Below the pieces are notes generated by a model, which was not told the DNA's origin, did not search any database, and worked only from the letters and a program-made list of their open reading frames with translations. DNA of 64,000 nt, taken from positions 1-64,000 of the forward strand of contig JBJMGT010000015.1 in assembly GCA_045807745.1 (NCBI GenBank), written 5' to 3'. Shown here in pieces: positions 51,412-60,458 of the stretch (position 1 is the stretch's first letter; the number at the start of each line of letters is the position of its first letter). The translations under genes were made by a program, and so were the position numbers. This stretch comes from QHXQ01 sp045807745. GTDB lineage: Bacteria > Acidobacteriota > Blastocatellia > Pyrinomonadales > Pyrinomonadaceae.

Positions 51412-54400
51412 TTAGAAATTCAGGCGGAACTGGAATTCGATGAGCCGCCCGCCCGGATCATTCGTGCCCGACACGGTGATGTCGCGGTAGGCGGAACGCG
51501 TCTGTCCAAACGAGGAGGAGGCGGCGCTCACGCTTCTGATCGTCGAGTCGGCATCGCCGAGGAAGAAGTTGGGGCGGTTGAAGGCGTTCAGGAAATTGAC
51601 CCGCCCTTCAACGTTCACCCGCTCGGTAATGGGAATGCGCTTCACCACGTTGATGTCGAAGCGCGCCTGCGGCGGGCCTTGGAAAACAATGCGGTCACCG
51701 AGTTGCCCGGCGGTGAGGGGCGGCCCGATGTACGGTGCACTAGGGTCAAGCGGCGCGCCGGTCTGGCTGGCGAAGGCGGCCACCGTGTTGTTGATGAACG
51801 ACTGCGGCAGGTAGTAAACGATGCCGCTCGGGTCTTTGCGAATCTTGATCAACTGCTGGAACTGCTTCTGCGTGATGTTATGCAGCACCACGCCCGAATC
51901 GTTCTGGTTGACGGTCGCGCGCCCGCCGCTTGTGAGCAGCGTCGCCGAGCCGGACTGGATGCGCGTGACACCGCCGAGCTGCCAGTAGCCAATCGCGCGG
52001 CTCAGGATTGAGTTGTTGGAGTTGAAGAAGCGTTTGCCGGGGCCGACCGGCAACTCGTAGAGGTAATCGACCTTGAACGAGTGGCGCACATCCCACGGGG
52101 AGAAGGTGCGGTCGGCGGTGGGGTTGCGTAGCGTGCGCGGCTGCGAGAAGACCGAAGATGACGAGACGAACGCATTCGCCAACGCCTTGCCAAACTGGTA
52201 GCTGCCCTGGACGAGCAGCCCGTTCGAGAGGCGGCGGCGCAACTCGATCTGCAATGCGTTGAATGACGTGTCAGTGCCTTGCGTCATCAGGAACGCGCCG
52301 CCGGTCGTCTGCGGATTGGTGATGAAGAAGTTCGACACCTTGCAGTTCTGGTTTGCTGCGGACAGCGTCGGATCGCACGCACTGCTCGGCAATGTGGTGA
52401 ACGGAATCAACCCAGCATTGATCAAGTTGTTCATGCGCCCCAAGGTGAATGCGATGCTGTTGGCGACCGCGCCGGCCTGCCCTTGCAGCAGGCGCGTCAC
52501 CGTCGTGGAGTCGGTTGCCGAACCGACGGCCGTTGTGATGAGCGGGACGGCGACTTGACCGGCGATGCCCGTCTGCACGCCGTAATTATCTCCCCTCCCG
52601 GCCGCGCGGCTGAGCAGGAGATTGTTGCGCGCCGCATTAAACTGATCGAGGAACCCGTTCTCGAAGATGTTCACTTCGTTCAGATCGTACTGCCGCCACA
52701 GGTGCGTGCCGCGTGTCCGCACGAAACGAATCTCGACAGCCGTGTCCTTGTTCAAAGCGCGCTGGAGGCCGAGCGTATAGGACTGCGTGTAACCGGCTTT
52801 GAGATGTGCGTCGAAATCATTGGCCCCGCCGGCACTGCCCGCGGCCGGTGTGAACGGATACTTGCTGGTGTCGGCCGGCGGCGTGAGCGCCGGGAAGTTG
52901 CCGTTGCGGAAGAGCACACTGCCAGCCGGGAAGATCGACGGCGTGATGGACGGGCTGACGCTGAGCGTCACCGTCCCGCCCTCGTTCGAGCCGAACATGG
53001 CGGTGTAAGCGTTGAAGCCTTCACGTGTGTAGGCTATCGAGTAGCCGCCGCGCAGGACTGTCTCGCCGTTGCCGCCCGTGAGCGTGCGCATCAGGCCGCT
53101 CTTGAAGTTGGGCGTGTAAGCGAAACCGAACGACGGCGCGAAATCCTTATGCCGCGTGGGGTAGCCCTTTTCATTTTTGCCCAAGAGGCGGAACTGCGTC
53201 GGCTGGCCGCCGAAGACGCCGGGGCGGAAGATATTGCCCACGCCTGAGACGCCGTAGATGCCGTCGAAACCGGTTCTGGTGTAAACCTGATTGTCGTTGA
53301 CCGGCGACGGCTCGAACTCCCAACGCAGACCATAATTGAACGTGATGTTCGGGCGGAACTTCCATGCGTCCTGCCCGTAGAAGGCCCACTCGTTCTGATG
53401 GTTGAACTCGTTGAAAGAGTCGAAGACGTACTTTTTGGTCGTGCCGTCGAGCGAAGCCGAACGAGCGATTGAGCTAACGCGCCCGGTCAAATAGGCGTAG
53501 AGAGAGCGCGCGTCCGAGAGTTGCGTCGAGCTTGCGCCGGGGAAGGTGGGGTTGGAGCCGGTGTTGGTGAAAATGCTGGTTGAGCCCGTGTTGATGGGAT
53601 CGCCAGTAGCGATGCCGAACACGACTTGCGGCACGACTTGCGTGCTGGCGGCGGAAGTATAGGAGTTAATGTGCAGGAACGACGTGCCCAGATTGAAAGT
53701 ATGCGCGCCCCTGACGAACGTTACGTTGTCCGTGACGCCCTTGGTCGGCGTGTTGCGGCGCGACGTGGAGCGGCGATTGTAGAACGCGCCGGTACCGAGC
53801 GGCTGGTTGCCGAGATATGTGCCACCGGTCACCGCGAAGCCATTCCACAAACCGAACAGCCCCGGCGCGAATTCTGCCGTGAAGAGCGAAGTGCCATTGC
53901 CCGATGAAGTGGCGCGCACCTCGTTGATAAGCCGGTCATTAATCGTCCAGCGATGCGCCGCCACGAAGGAGAAAGAGTTGCGGTGGATCGAGCCGGTGAC
54001 GCCGGGTGTCCCGATCACAATCCCTGTGCCCGGCCCGGCCACGTCGAGTTGGCCGTTTACGCCATCGGGGTTCGACAGATAGTGTTGGTAGTTGTGAATG
54101 AACTCCAGATGCTGGTTCTTGGTGACGTTCCAGTCGAGCCGGCCCGTGGGGAAGCGGCGAATGTTGGTGCCGGGGTCCTGGAAGTTGTATTCGAGGCGGT
54201 TATAGTCGTTGGCCGAAGTAATGCGGCTCTTGAGCGAGCCGCTGGCCCGCGCGCCCGCGTCTACGAGCGCCAGCCCCTTGGCGACTGTGGGATCAATCGT
54301 GCTGGGGTAGCCCTTGGACGCGGCGAGGGTCAAGAGGTTGATCGTTCTGACGGTGCCCGCTGAATCTTTGTAGGTGAAGAGGCCGTTAAGCGCATCCGGC

Positions 54401-55383
54401 GCGAGCACGAAGTTGGTGCCCGACGGATACGTCTGCGGCAGTTGGAACTCTTCGTAGTTGACGAAGAAGAAGGCCTTCTCGCGGCTCTTGAGCAGTTTAG
54501 GGATTAGGATCGGGCCGCCGATATGACCGCCGAACTGCCGGAGCAGCAAGCTGTCGCGCGGGAGGCCGTCGATGTTGTTGAAGTAGTAATTTGAATTGAA
54601 TCTCGGCGAGCGATATTGCCAGAACGCACCGCCATGATACTCCGGCGTGCCGGACTTGGTGACGAAACGAACCTGCACTGCGCCCTCGCCGCCGCTTTCC
54701 GCGCCGGGCACGGCCGTAGAGACTGTAACCTCTTGCACGGCGTCGGACTTCGGTTGTATCTGGGTGAAGAATCCATCGGAGCTGCGCAGGAAGTTGTCTT
54801 GAATGTTCGCTCCGTCAAGGGTGAGATTAACCGAGCCTTTGGGCAAGCCGTTGATTGACGATGTGCGCGGCGCACCGGGCGTCTGCACACCGGGCAGCGT
54901 CAACACCAGTTGCAGCGCATCGCGCGTGGCGAACGGCAGTTCGCTGATCTGCCGGCCTGTAATGGTGGTTGAGACGCTCGTACTCTCAGTCTGAAGAATC
55001 TCACCACCGGCGGCCACCACCACCTGCTCATTGGCCCCGCCCACTTCGAGCGTGGCATTGACCGTGGTGGGCTGACCCACGTCCACCTTCACCTCCTTGA
55101 CCACTGTCTGCTTAAAGTTGGGAGCTGAGATAGTAACCGTGTAAGTCCCGTTCGGGACGGACGGAATGGCCCACCCGCCCTCGTCGTTGGCTGTGACCGT
55201 AAACTCCTGCTTGGTCTGATCCGAGACGGCGACGACCGTCGCCCCTGGGACGAGCGCGCCCTGCGCGTCGGCGATGACCCCTGACAGACGGCCTGTCGTC
55301 GTCACCTGCGCGGCGGCGACCGAGACAAGCGCCAGCACTGCGCAGCAGAGCAAACATGCACGGCCGATGGAATGTGTTCTCAT
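51412..55383 (-). CDS. Oar-like TonB-dependent outer-membrane receptor (1)
   Basis: 1323 residues. Signal peptide (1-25), a carboxypeptidase-regulatory-like domain (about 28-115: GRLSGVIADAQGALVPGATV, NGTYTVTISAPNFKQTV), a plug-like domain (about 125-240: ISELPFATRDALQLVLTLPG, NLTLDGANIQDN) and a long beta-barrel ending FQFRLNF, with the C-terminal Phe of outer-membrane barrels. AGGAGG lies 4 bases before the ATG. Family members import or bind large substrates; the ligand is unknown. Confidence 0.92.
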   Translation of the reverse strand: MRTHSIGRACLLCCAVLALVSVAAAQVTTTGRLSGVIADAQGALVPGATVVAVSDQTKQEFTVTANDEGGWAIPSVPNGTYTVTISAPNFKQTVVKEVKVDVGQPTTVNATLEVGGANEQVVVAAGGEILQTESTSVSTTITGRQISELPFATRDALQLVLTLPGVQTPGAPRTSSINGLPKGSVNLTLDGANIQDNFLRSSDGFFTQIQPKSDAVQEVTVSTAVPGAESGGEGAVQVRFVTKSGTPEYHGGAFWQYRSPRFNSNYYFNNIDGLPRDSLLLRQFGGHIGGPILIPKLLKSREKAFFFVNYEEFQLPQTYPSGTNFVLAPDALNGLFTYKDSAGTVRTINLLTLAASKGYPSTIDPTVAKGLALVDAGARASGSLKSRITSANDYNRLEYNFQDPGTNIRRFPTGRLDWNVTKNQHLEFIHNYQHYLSNPDGVNGQLDVAGPGTGIVIGTPGVTGSIHRNSFSFVAAHRWTINDRLINEVRATSSGNGTSLFTAEFAPGLFGLWNGFAVTGGTYLGNQPLGTGAFYNRRSTSRRNTPTKGVTDNVTFVRGAHTFNLGTSFLHINSYTSAASTQVVPQVVFGIATGDPINTGSTSIFTNTGSNPTFPGASSTQLSDARSLYAYLTGRVSSIARSASLDGTTKKYVFDSFNEFNHQNEWAFYGQDAWKFRPNITFNYGLRWEFEPSPVNDNQVYTRTGFDGIYGVSGVGNIFRPGVFGGQPTQFRLLGKNEKGYPTRHKDFAPSFGFAYTPNFKSGLMRTLTGGNGETVLRGGYSIAYTREGFNAYTAMFGSNEGGTVTLSVSPSITPSIFPAGSVLFRNGNFPALTPPADTSKYPFTPAAGSAGGANDFDAHLKAGYTQSYTLGLQRALNKDTAVEIRFVRTRGTHLWRQYDLNEVNIFENGFLDQFNAARNNLLLSRAAGRGDNYGVQTGIAGQVAVPLITTAVGSATDSTTVTRLLQGQAGAVANSIAFTLGRMNNLINAGLIPFTTLPSSACDPTLSAANQNCKVSNFFITNPQTTGGAFLMTQGTDTSFNALQIELRRRLSNGLLVQGSYQFGKALANAFVSSSSVFSQPRTLRNPTADRTFSPWDVRHSFKVDYLYELPVGPGKRFFNSNNSILSRAIGYWQLGGVTRIQSGSATLLTSGGRATVNQNDSGVVLHNITQKQFQQLIKIRKDPSGIVYYLPQSFINNTVAAFASQTGAPLDPSAPYIGPPLTAGQLGDRIVFQGPPQARFDINVVKRIPITERVNVEGRVNFLNAFNRPNFFLGDADSTIRSVSAASSSFGQTRSAYRDITVSGTNDPGGRLIEFQFRLNF

Positions 55384-55830
55384 TTTTCCTCCTAAATGCT
55401 ACGGGCGGGTGACGAGGCACGAGCACGTAAAGTGCCTCATGTTGAGCAAAGCCTGATACGTGGACAGGTAGTGACGCCGCTTGATCTGCCAGGAGTAATG
55501 ATTATAAAAGCAGATGAGCACGCATGCCGAACAGGGCCAAGCGGAGAACGAAAACTCTGTGCGCGCGAATGGGTGTCAACCGAGAGGTTGCGACCACATC
55601 GGTGTTATGGAAAAAAGAAAAGGCAAATATAAAGCCAGAAGCCCTGCTCACCCTGTGGAAAGAATCGGTACTGTCGACCGCGCGCGCTTCAACAAGTTGA
55701 GTGGCTTAGATATATGGAGCTTGGGCGGCCGCAGTATTGGTACGAAGAACAGGCGCGCGGCTCAGACCGTAGCGGGATTATATCCAAATTTTCAGAAAGT
55801 ACATCCAATTTTTTCATTGCCCCCTGAAAT
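55384..55830. other. intergenic region between two receptor genes
   Basis: About 450 bases holding the promoter of the 51412-55383 receptor on the minus strand. I found no gene that looks real and no clear -10/-35 pair. Confidence 0.45.
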
Positions 55831-55862
55831 GAAAGAGGCGTCTCAACCGAGACGCCTCTTTC
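55831..55862. terminator. terminator after the second receptor gene
   Basis: GAAAGAGGCGTCTC (55831-55844) pairs perfectly with 55849-55862 around AACC, about 45 bp beyond the minus-strand stop. A and T ends make it bidirectional. Confidence 0.88.
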
Positions 55863-55907
55863 GTTTTGGTAGACAGCGCGAATGCTGTCGGCATCGGAGC
55901 GCGCGCA

Positions 55908-58900
55908 CTAGAACTGTAGCTTGAGCGCGAACTGGATGACGCGGGCCGATTCGCCCGTCTGGATGATGGTCTGCGTCGAAGGCGGCGCGACCGTGGCGCA
56001 GCAGGTCTGCGCGAAGACGCTCGATAGGATCGAGGGCGAGCCGACCGAAGCGTCGCGCGGGTTGTCGAAGTTCGGGTGGTTTAGTGCGTTGAACATCTCC
56101 GTGCGGAACTGCACGCGTGTTCGCTCCGTGACTTGGAACACCTTGATGAAACTTAGATCAAGATTCCAATAACCCGGCGCGGTGAAGATGTTGCGCCCCG
56201 CCCCGTTCTTCCCCGGCGCGGGCACGGCGAAGGCGTTGGCGTTGGCGAAGAGCACGGGGCCGACCACGCCCGGTATCTCTTGCAAGCGCGGCCGGATGCT
56301 CGGATCGAGCACGACCGCGCGCGACTCGTGCCCGGAGTTCGACGTGCGCTGCCCGCTGCGGATGGCGAACGGCTCGCCCGACATAGCGGTGAAGATGCTG
56401 TTGATGCTCCAACCGCCGAAGACCTGATTGACGATGCCGTGTGCGTCGGTGAAGAAGCGCTTGCCGCGCCCGACCGGCAACTCATACGCGGCTGCGGTCG
56501 TGAAGACGTGCCGGCGGTCGAAGTCGGAGCGGGCGCGCTCTTCGCGGAAGTTGCGTATGTCGGTCGGCGTACGCGAGTTGGTGGTCGAGAGACCGCCGCC
56601 CGAAGACGCGCCGACCGGATCGACCGATTGTGTGTCGATGGACTTACCGAAGGTGTAGGCCATGTTCATGCCGAGACCACTGGCGAAGCGGCGACGCAGC
56701 GTGAACTGCGCGGCGTGATAGTAGGAGTCGGCGCTGTTGTCGAGATAAGTGATGGTCGAGAACTGCTGATTCGGGCGCAGCCGCAACGGCAGCGAGGCGA
56801 TGTTCTCGAGGCGTTGTGCGAACGCGCCGGCCGCATTCGCGGGCAGCACGCCGGTCGCCGGATTGCCCGGCTCAAGCTCGCTGATCGCGCCGCTGGAGTT
56901 GACCACCGAAGCGGTCACGCCGGGGACTTGAAGCAGTGGAATCTGTGCCGCCGCAATCGGGTTGGTGCAAGTAAAGCCTGTCCCGCGCGAGCCTGATCCA
57001 TCCGGCAGACAACCGCGCCTGAGGTTCTCCTGCATCAACAGGAACGAGGGCAGGAACGAATCCGGGTTCATCTGGTTGATGTTGTAAGCCATGAAGAGGT
57101 GTGTGCCGCGCCGGCCGACGTAGGCCATCTGCCCGACGAAGCCGCCGGGCAGTTCGCGTTGGAAGCTCAGACTCCACTCGTGTACGGTCGGCGTCTTCAT
57201 CACGGGCGCGAAGACCGAGACCGGCGGTGCGTTGCTGAACGTATTGTTCTGAAGCGTCAGGAAGTCCGACGGCTTCTTCGTGGGCGGCGCGAGCAACGTC
57301 GGGAAGCCGCCTGCGAGATTTGTATTCGGCGGGGTTGCGCAACCGTTTGTCGCGGTTGTAAACGGGAAGGTAGAGGAGCAAGTGACGAGCAGACCGGGCA
57401 CGCGCCCCGCTGCCGCCGTCACCTGAAACGACGAGATCGGATCATAAGCGATGCCGTAGCCGCCGCGGATCACGCTCTTGCTATTGCTGCCGAAGAGCGT
57501 GTGCATAAAGCCGCTCTTCCAGTTGGGCGAGTAGGCGAAGCCGACGCGCGGGCCCCAGAGGACGGACTTGTCGTTGTCGTACCAAGTCTTGGCCTTAGCG
57601 AACGTCACGGGGCCGTTCTGGATCGGGGTCGTCGGGCGCTCAACGTCGCCACCGCGCGTGGTCGCGGGCGGGTTAGCTTCGAGCCGCACGCCATAGTCGA
57701 GCGTCAGGTTCTGGCGCACGCGCCATTCGTCCTGAAAGTAGAAGTTGTACTGATTGAGGATGTGCTTCTCGTCGAAGAGGGTCACCTGATCGCCGACCTT
57801 GAAGGGCAGAAAGACGTTGTCGCGGAGGTTGCCGATGAAGGTCTGCTGGATAACCGCAGGTAGACCGTACAGGTTATTGATCAAGCCGCCGAGCGTGACG
57901 TTATCCACGCTTGAGTTGATGCCCGCCGCGGCCCGGAAGCCGTCGTTCGGCGTCGAGCCGACGATAAAGGGGTTGCGCGTGCCGGAGGCGAACGTGATCG
58001 ACGGCGTAACGTTGATGCCGCCGGGTTGGCCGCGCTGATCGACGTGGCGATAGAAACGCATGTTGACGCCCGCGCGATATAGGTGTGCGCCGCTCGTGAT
58101 GCTCAGGTTGTCGAGGAACTGCGGCGTGGTGATGGCGCGCGCCGTGCGCGGCGTGTTGTTGAACGGTTCGCTGATCGTGTTGAAGTCATAGGGCGGCACA
58201 TCGGGGAACACCGGGTTGGCTTCGCCCTGCGTGAACAGGAACTGGAAGCGCGCGTAGCCGGCGGTGAACTCGTTGACGATGCGCGGCGAGAAGACGTGGC
58301 GATAGCTGAGCGCCAGATTCGACGTGCGCCGGAAGACCTCGCCGAGCGGTGGTGTACCGGGGAAGACCTGTGGTCGCCCGTTGAGCGGATCGCCCTTCAG
58401 CGTGTTGTAGTCCGAGAAGAGATAGCGGCCGAAGATGCTGTTGTTGTCGTTGATGGTGTGGTCGATGCGCGCCGCGATGGCGGGTCCTTTAATCCGCGTG
58501 GGCGGATTCCAAAGATAGGCGGCCGTGTTCAGTCCGTCGCCGGCTGTGTTGAAGTCGTTGGGCAGCGGATAGGTTTTCAGGAGGCCGTTCACGACCGTGT
58601 CAATTGGCCTATTCAGCGTGTTATTGGTCATCAAGGTCGTGTCGTAAACACGGACGCAACCAATTGAGGTAGGCGTGGCGCAGAGCGGAACACGCAGTTG
58701 CCCGGTAGCAGGATCGACAAGCAGGCGCGAGTTGCGCGTGATCGGATCACCGTTGGGCGCACGAACCGGGTTCGCCGGGTCGGGCACGAAGTAGCGGAAG
58801 CGACCGGCGAGCGCGTCCGCCGTATAGACGACCGGGATGCCGAAGGTCTGATCAATCGGCTGGGTGAAGCTGACCTGATTATCCTGATAGCTGCCGAAGA

Positions 58901-59789
58901 AGAAGGTCTTGTTCTTACGGATGGGGCCGCCCGCCTCTGCGCCGAACTGGTTCAGCTTGATGACGGCTTTGGGCTGCTTCAAGGCGTTCGCGAAGAAGTC
59001 CTTCGAGTTGAGCGCGTCGTTGCGCAGGAAGTAAAAGAGATTCGCGTGGATCTCGTTCGTGCCGCCGCGCGTGCTGACAGAGATCGACGCACCGCTGTTG
59101 CGCCCCTCCTCGGCCGTCGCGTTGTTGGTTGTGACCTTAAACTCCTGCACGTTGTCCGGATTGATCCGATAGAGGTTGCTCACGGGGTTCGGCACGGACG
59201 ACTCGTTGGCCTCGATACCGTCAATCGTGACGTTGTAGGCACGGTCGCGCGAGCCGTTCACATGGACGCCTGAACCAGCGCCGCCGAATGAGCGCTGCAC
59301 GACGCCCGGCTCAAGCACCAAGAGCGTGAGCGGGTTGCGCCCGTTCAGCGGCAGTTGCTCGATGGCCTTCTGCTCGACGACGTTGCCGATGGTCGCGTTC
59401 GAGGTCTGCAACTGCTCCGCGCCGGCCTGTACCGTCACCGTCTCAGATACCTGACCCGGTTCAAGCGCGATGTCCACGGAGAGCGGCGTGTTGATCTGGA
59501 GCACGTTGCCGGTCTTCTGCGTGGTCTTGTAGCCTTGTAGCTCAACCTTGATTGTGTATGCGCCGACCGGCAGCGACGGGAAGGCAAAGAGACCAGCATC
59601 AGTGGTGCTCTGCGTCTGCACGACGCCGGTGGCTTCGTTAGTGACGGTGACAGTGGCATTGGGCACGACTGCGCCGTTCGCATCGGTCACCGTGCCCGTG
59701 ATACGCGACGTACTGGTCTGGGCGGCGACGGCCACTGCCAGCAACAGGCCGAGGAGTAAACTAAAAAGAGTGTGGATGGTTCGGGCCAT
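55908..59789 (-). CDS. Oar-like TonB-dependent outer-membrane receptor (2)
   Basis: 1293 residues. Signal peptide (1-23), carboxypeptidase-regulatory-like domain (about 27-105: GTVTDANGAVVPNATVTVTN, LPVGAYTIKVELQGYKT), plug-like domain (about 112-250: EQLPLNGRNPLTLLVLEPGV, VTIDGIEANES), and a beta-barrel ending VIQFALKLQF. AGGAGG is 9 bases before the ATG. It is divergent from receptor 3 across a 670-bp gap and is transcribed toward receptor 1, but a terminator separates the two. Confidence 0.92.
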   Translation of the reverse strand: MARTIHTLFSLLLGLLLAVAVAAQTSTSRITGTVTDANGAVVPNATVTVTNEATGVVQTQSTTDAGLFAFPSLPVGAYTIKVELQGYKTTQKTGNVLQINTPLSVDIALEPGQVSETVTVQAGAEQLQTSNATIGNVVEQKAIEQLPLNGRNPLTLLVLEPGVVQRSFGGAGSGVHVNGSRDRAYNVTIDGIEANESSVPNPVSNLYRINPDNVQEFKVTTNNATAEEGRNSGASISVSTRGGTNEIHANLFYFLRNDALNSKDFFANALKQPKAVIKLNQFGAEAGGPIRKNKTFFFGSYQDNQVSFTQPIDQTFGIPVVYTADALAGRFRYFVPDPANPVRAPNGDPITRNSRLLVDPATGQLRVPLCATPTSIGCVRVYDTTLMTNNTLNRPIDTVVNGLLKTYPLPNDFNTAGDGLNTAAYLWNPPTRIKGPAIAARIDHTINDNNSIFGRYLFSDYNTLKGDPLNGRPQVFPGTPPLGEVFRRTSNLALSYRHVFSPRIVNEFTAGYARFQFLFTQGEANPVFPDVPPYDFNTISEPFNNTPRTARAITTPQFLDNLSITSGAHLYRAGVNMRFYRHVDQRGQPGGINVTPSITFASGTRNPFIVGSTPNDGFRAAAGINSSVDNVTLGGLINNLYGLPAVIQQTFIGNLRDNVFLPFKVGDQVTLFDEKHILNQYNFYFQDEWRVRQNLTLDYGVRLEANPPATTRGGDVERPTTPIQNGPVTFAKAKTWYDNDKSVLWGPRVGFAYSPNWKSGFMHTLFGSNSKSVIRGGYGIAYDPISSFQVTAAAGRVPGLLVTCSSTFPFTTATNGCATPPNTNLAGGFPTLLAPPTKKPSDFLTLQNNTFSNAPPVSVFAPVMKTPTVHEWSLSFQRELPGGFVGQMAYVGRRGTHLFMAYNINQMNPDSFLPSFLLMQENLRRGCLPDGSGSRGTGFTCTNPIAAAQIPLLQVPGVTASVVNSSGAISELEPGNPATGVLPANAAGAFAQRLENIASLPLRLRPNQQFSTITYLDNSADSYYHAAQFTLRRRFASGLGMNMAYTFGKSIDTQSVDPVGASSGGGLSTTNSRTPTDIRNFREERARSDFDRRHVFTTAAAYELPVGRGKRFFTDAHGIVNQVFGGWSINSIFTAMSGEPFAIRSGQRTSNSGHESRAVVLDPSIRPRLQEIPGVVGPVLFANANAFAVPAPGKNGAGRNIFTAPGYWNLDLSFIKVFQVTERTRVQFRTEMFNALNHPNFDNPRDASVGSPSILSSVFAQTCCATVAPPSTQTIIQTGESARVIQFALKLQF

Positions 59790-60458
59790 GGGGAACTTCC
59801 TCCTAACTCAAATTGAGTGGACAGACAGTGGGTGCAACTAAATTGCCGAACTGATACGCGGACTTCGAGCGCAAGCAAGCGAACGGAATTAGCGATTAAA
59901 GAGCTTCGTGCTTGATGCGGAGCGGTCGTGCGTTACTCGCAGTTGCGGGCAACGGAGCGCATCATCCGCCGCGAACTGCTTCTGCGCCGATGTTGGTCGG
60001 AACATATACAGGCACTGGCACTAATCGTCAAGCAATAAGTGATAACCGACCACGTGGTGCAAACCACGCACAGAGCATAAGCAGTTCGCCTTATGGCTTT
60101 TATAAAAACTTTTAGCTTTGATTATTACAGTGATGTTAACTAGAATGTGCGCGCTTGAATAGCGCCACAGTTGTGCCGGTTCGTGCCCTACGTCGTTTCC
60201 ACAAGGTCAAGGTCAGCAACATTAGTCCTCAAGTCTCCGCGCGGCGTTCGTCTGTCTCGGACTTGAGTCCCTGATGGAAACTCCTCGTACCGGCGCGGCC
60301 AAAAGCTGCGGAGCGCACACAGGTGCGCTCTGGCGCTGCTGTTTCGACGCATGGAAAAATTTTGGGCGCTTCGCGCGCCCAGCCGGCCGCGCTTCGGAAC
60401 GCGCCACTACCACATGAGAATCATCTGTCCGTCTGTTACTGAAAAGAGGAAACACGCT
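59790..60458. other. long divergent control region of two receptor genes
   Basis: About 670 bases between divergently transcribed receptors. The plus-strand leader has a small hairpin at 60311-60330 (GAGCGCAC-ACAG-GTGCGCTC) and a GGGCGC/GCGCCC dyad at 60364-60380. I recognise no known riboswitch, and the in-frame extension before 60459 has no signal-peptide character. Confidence 0.45.
60311..60330 (+). promoter_or_regulatory. hairpin in the leader of receptor 3
   Basis: Perfect 8-bp stem with a 4-nt loop (ACAG), about 130 bp upstream of the start codon. It could be a leader RNA element or an operator. No T-run follows. Confidence 0.35.

Noticed and set aside
55514..55924. Possible 136-codon gene between two receptors
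   Set aside because: Low-complexity basic sequence overlapping the terminator and the receptor stop; no start signal.
60220..60400. Known riboswitch upstream of receptor 3
   Set aside because: No cobalamin, TPP, c-di-GMP or FMN consensus core could be recognised; only small GC-rich hairpins.
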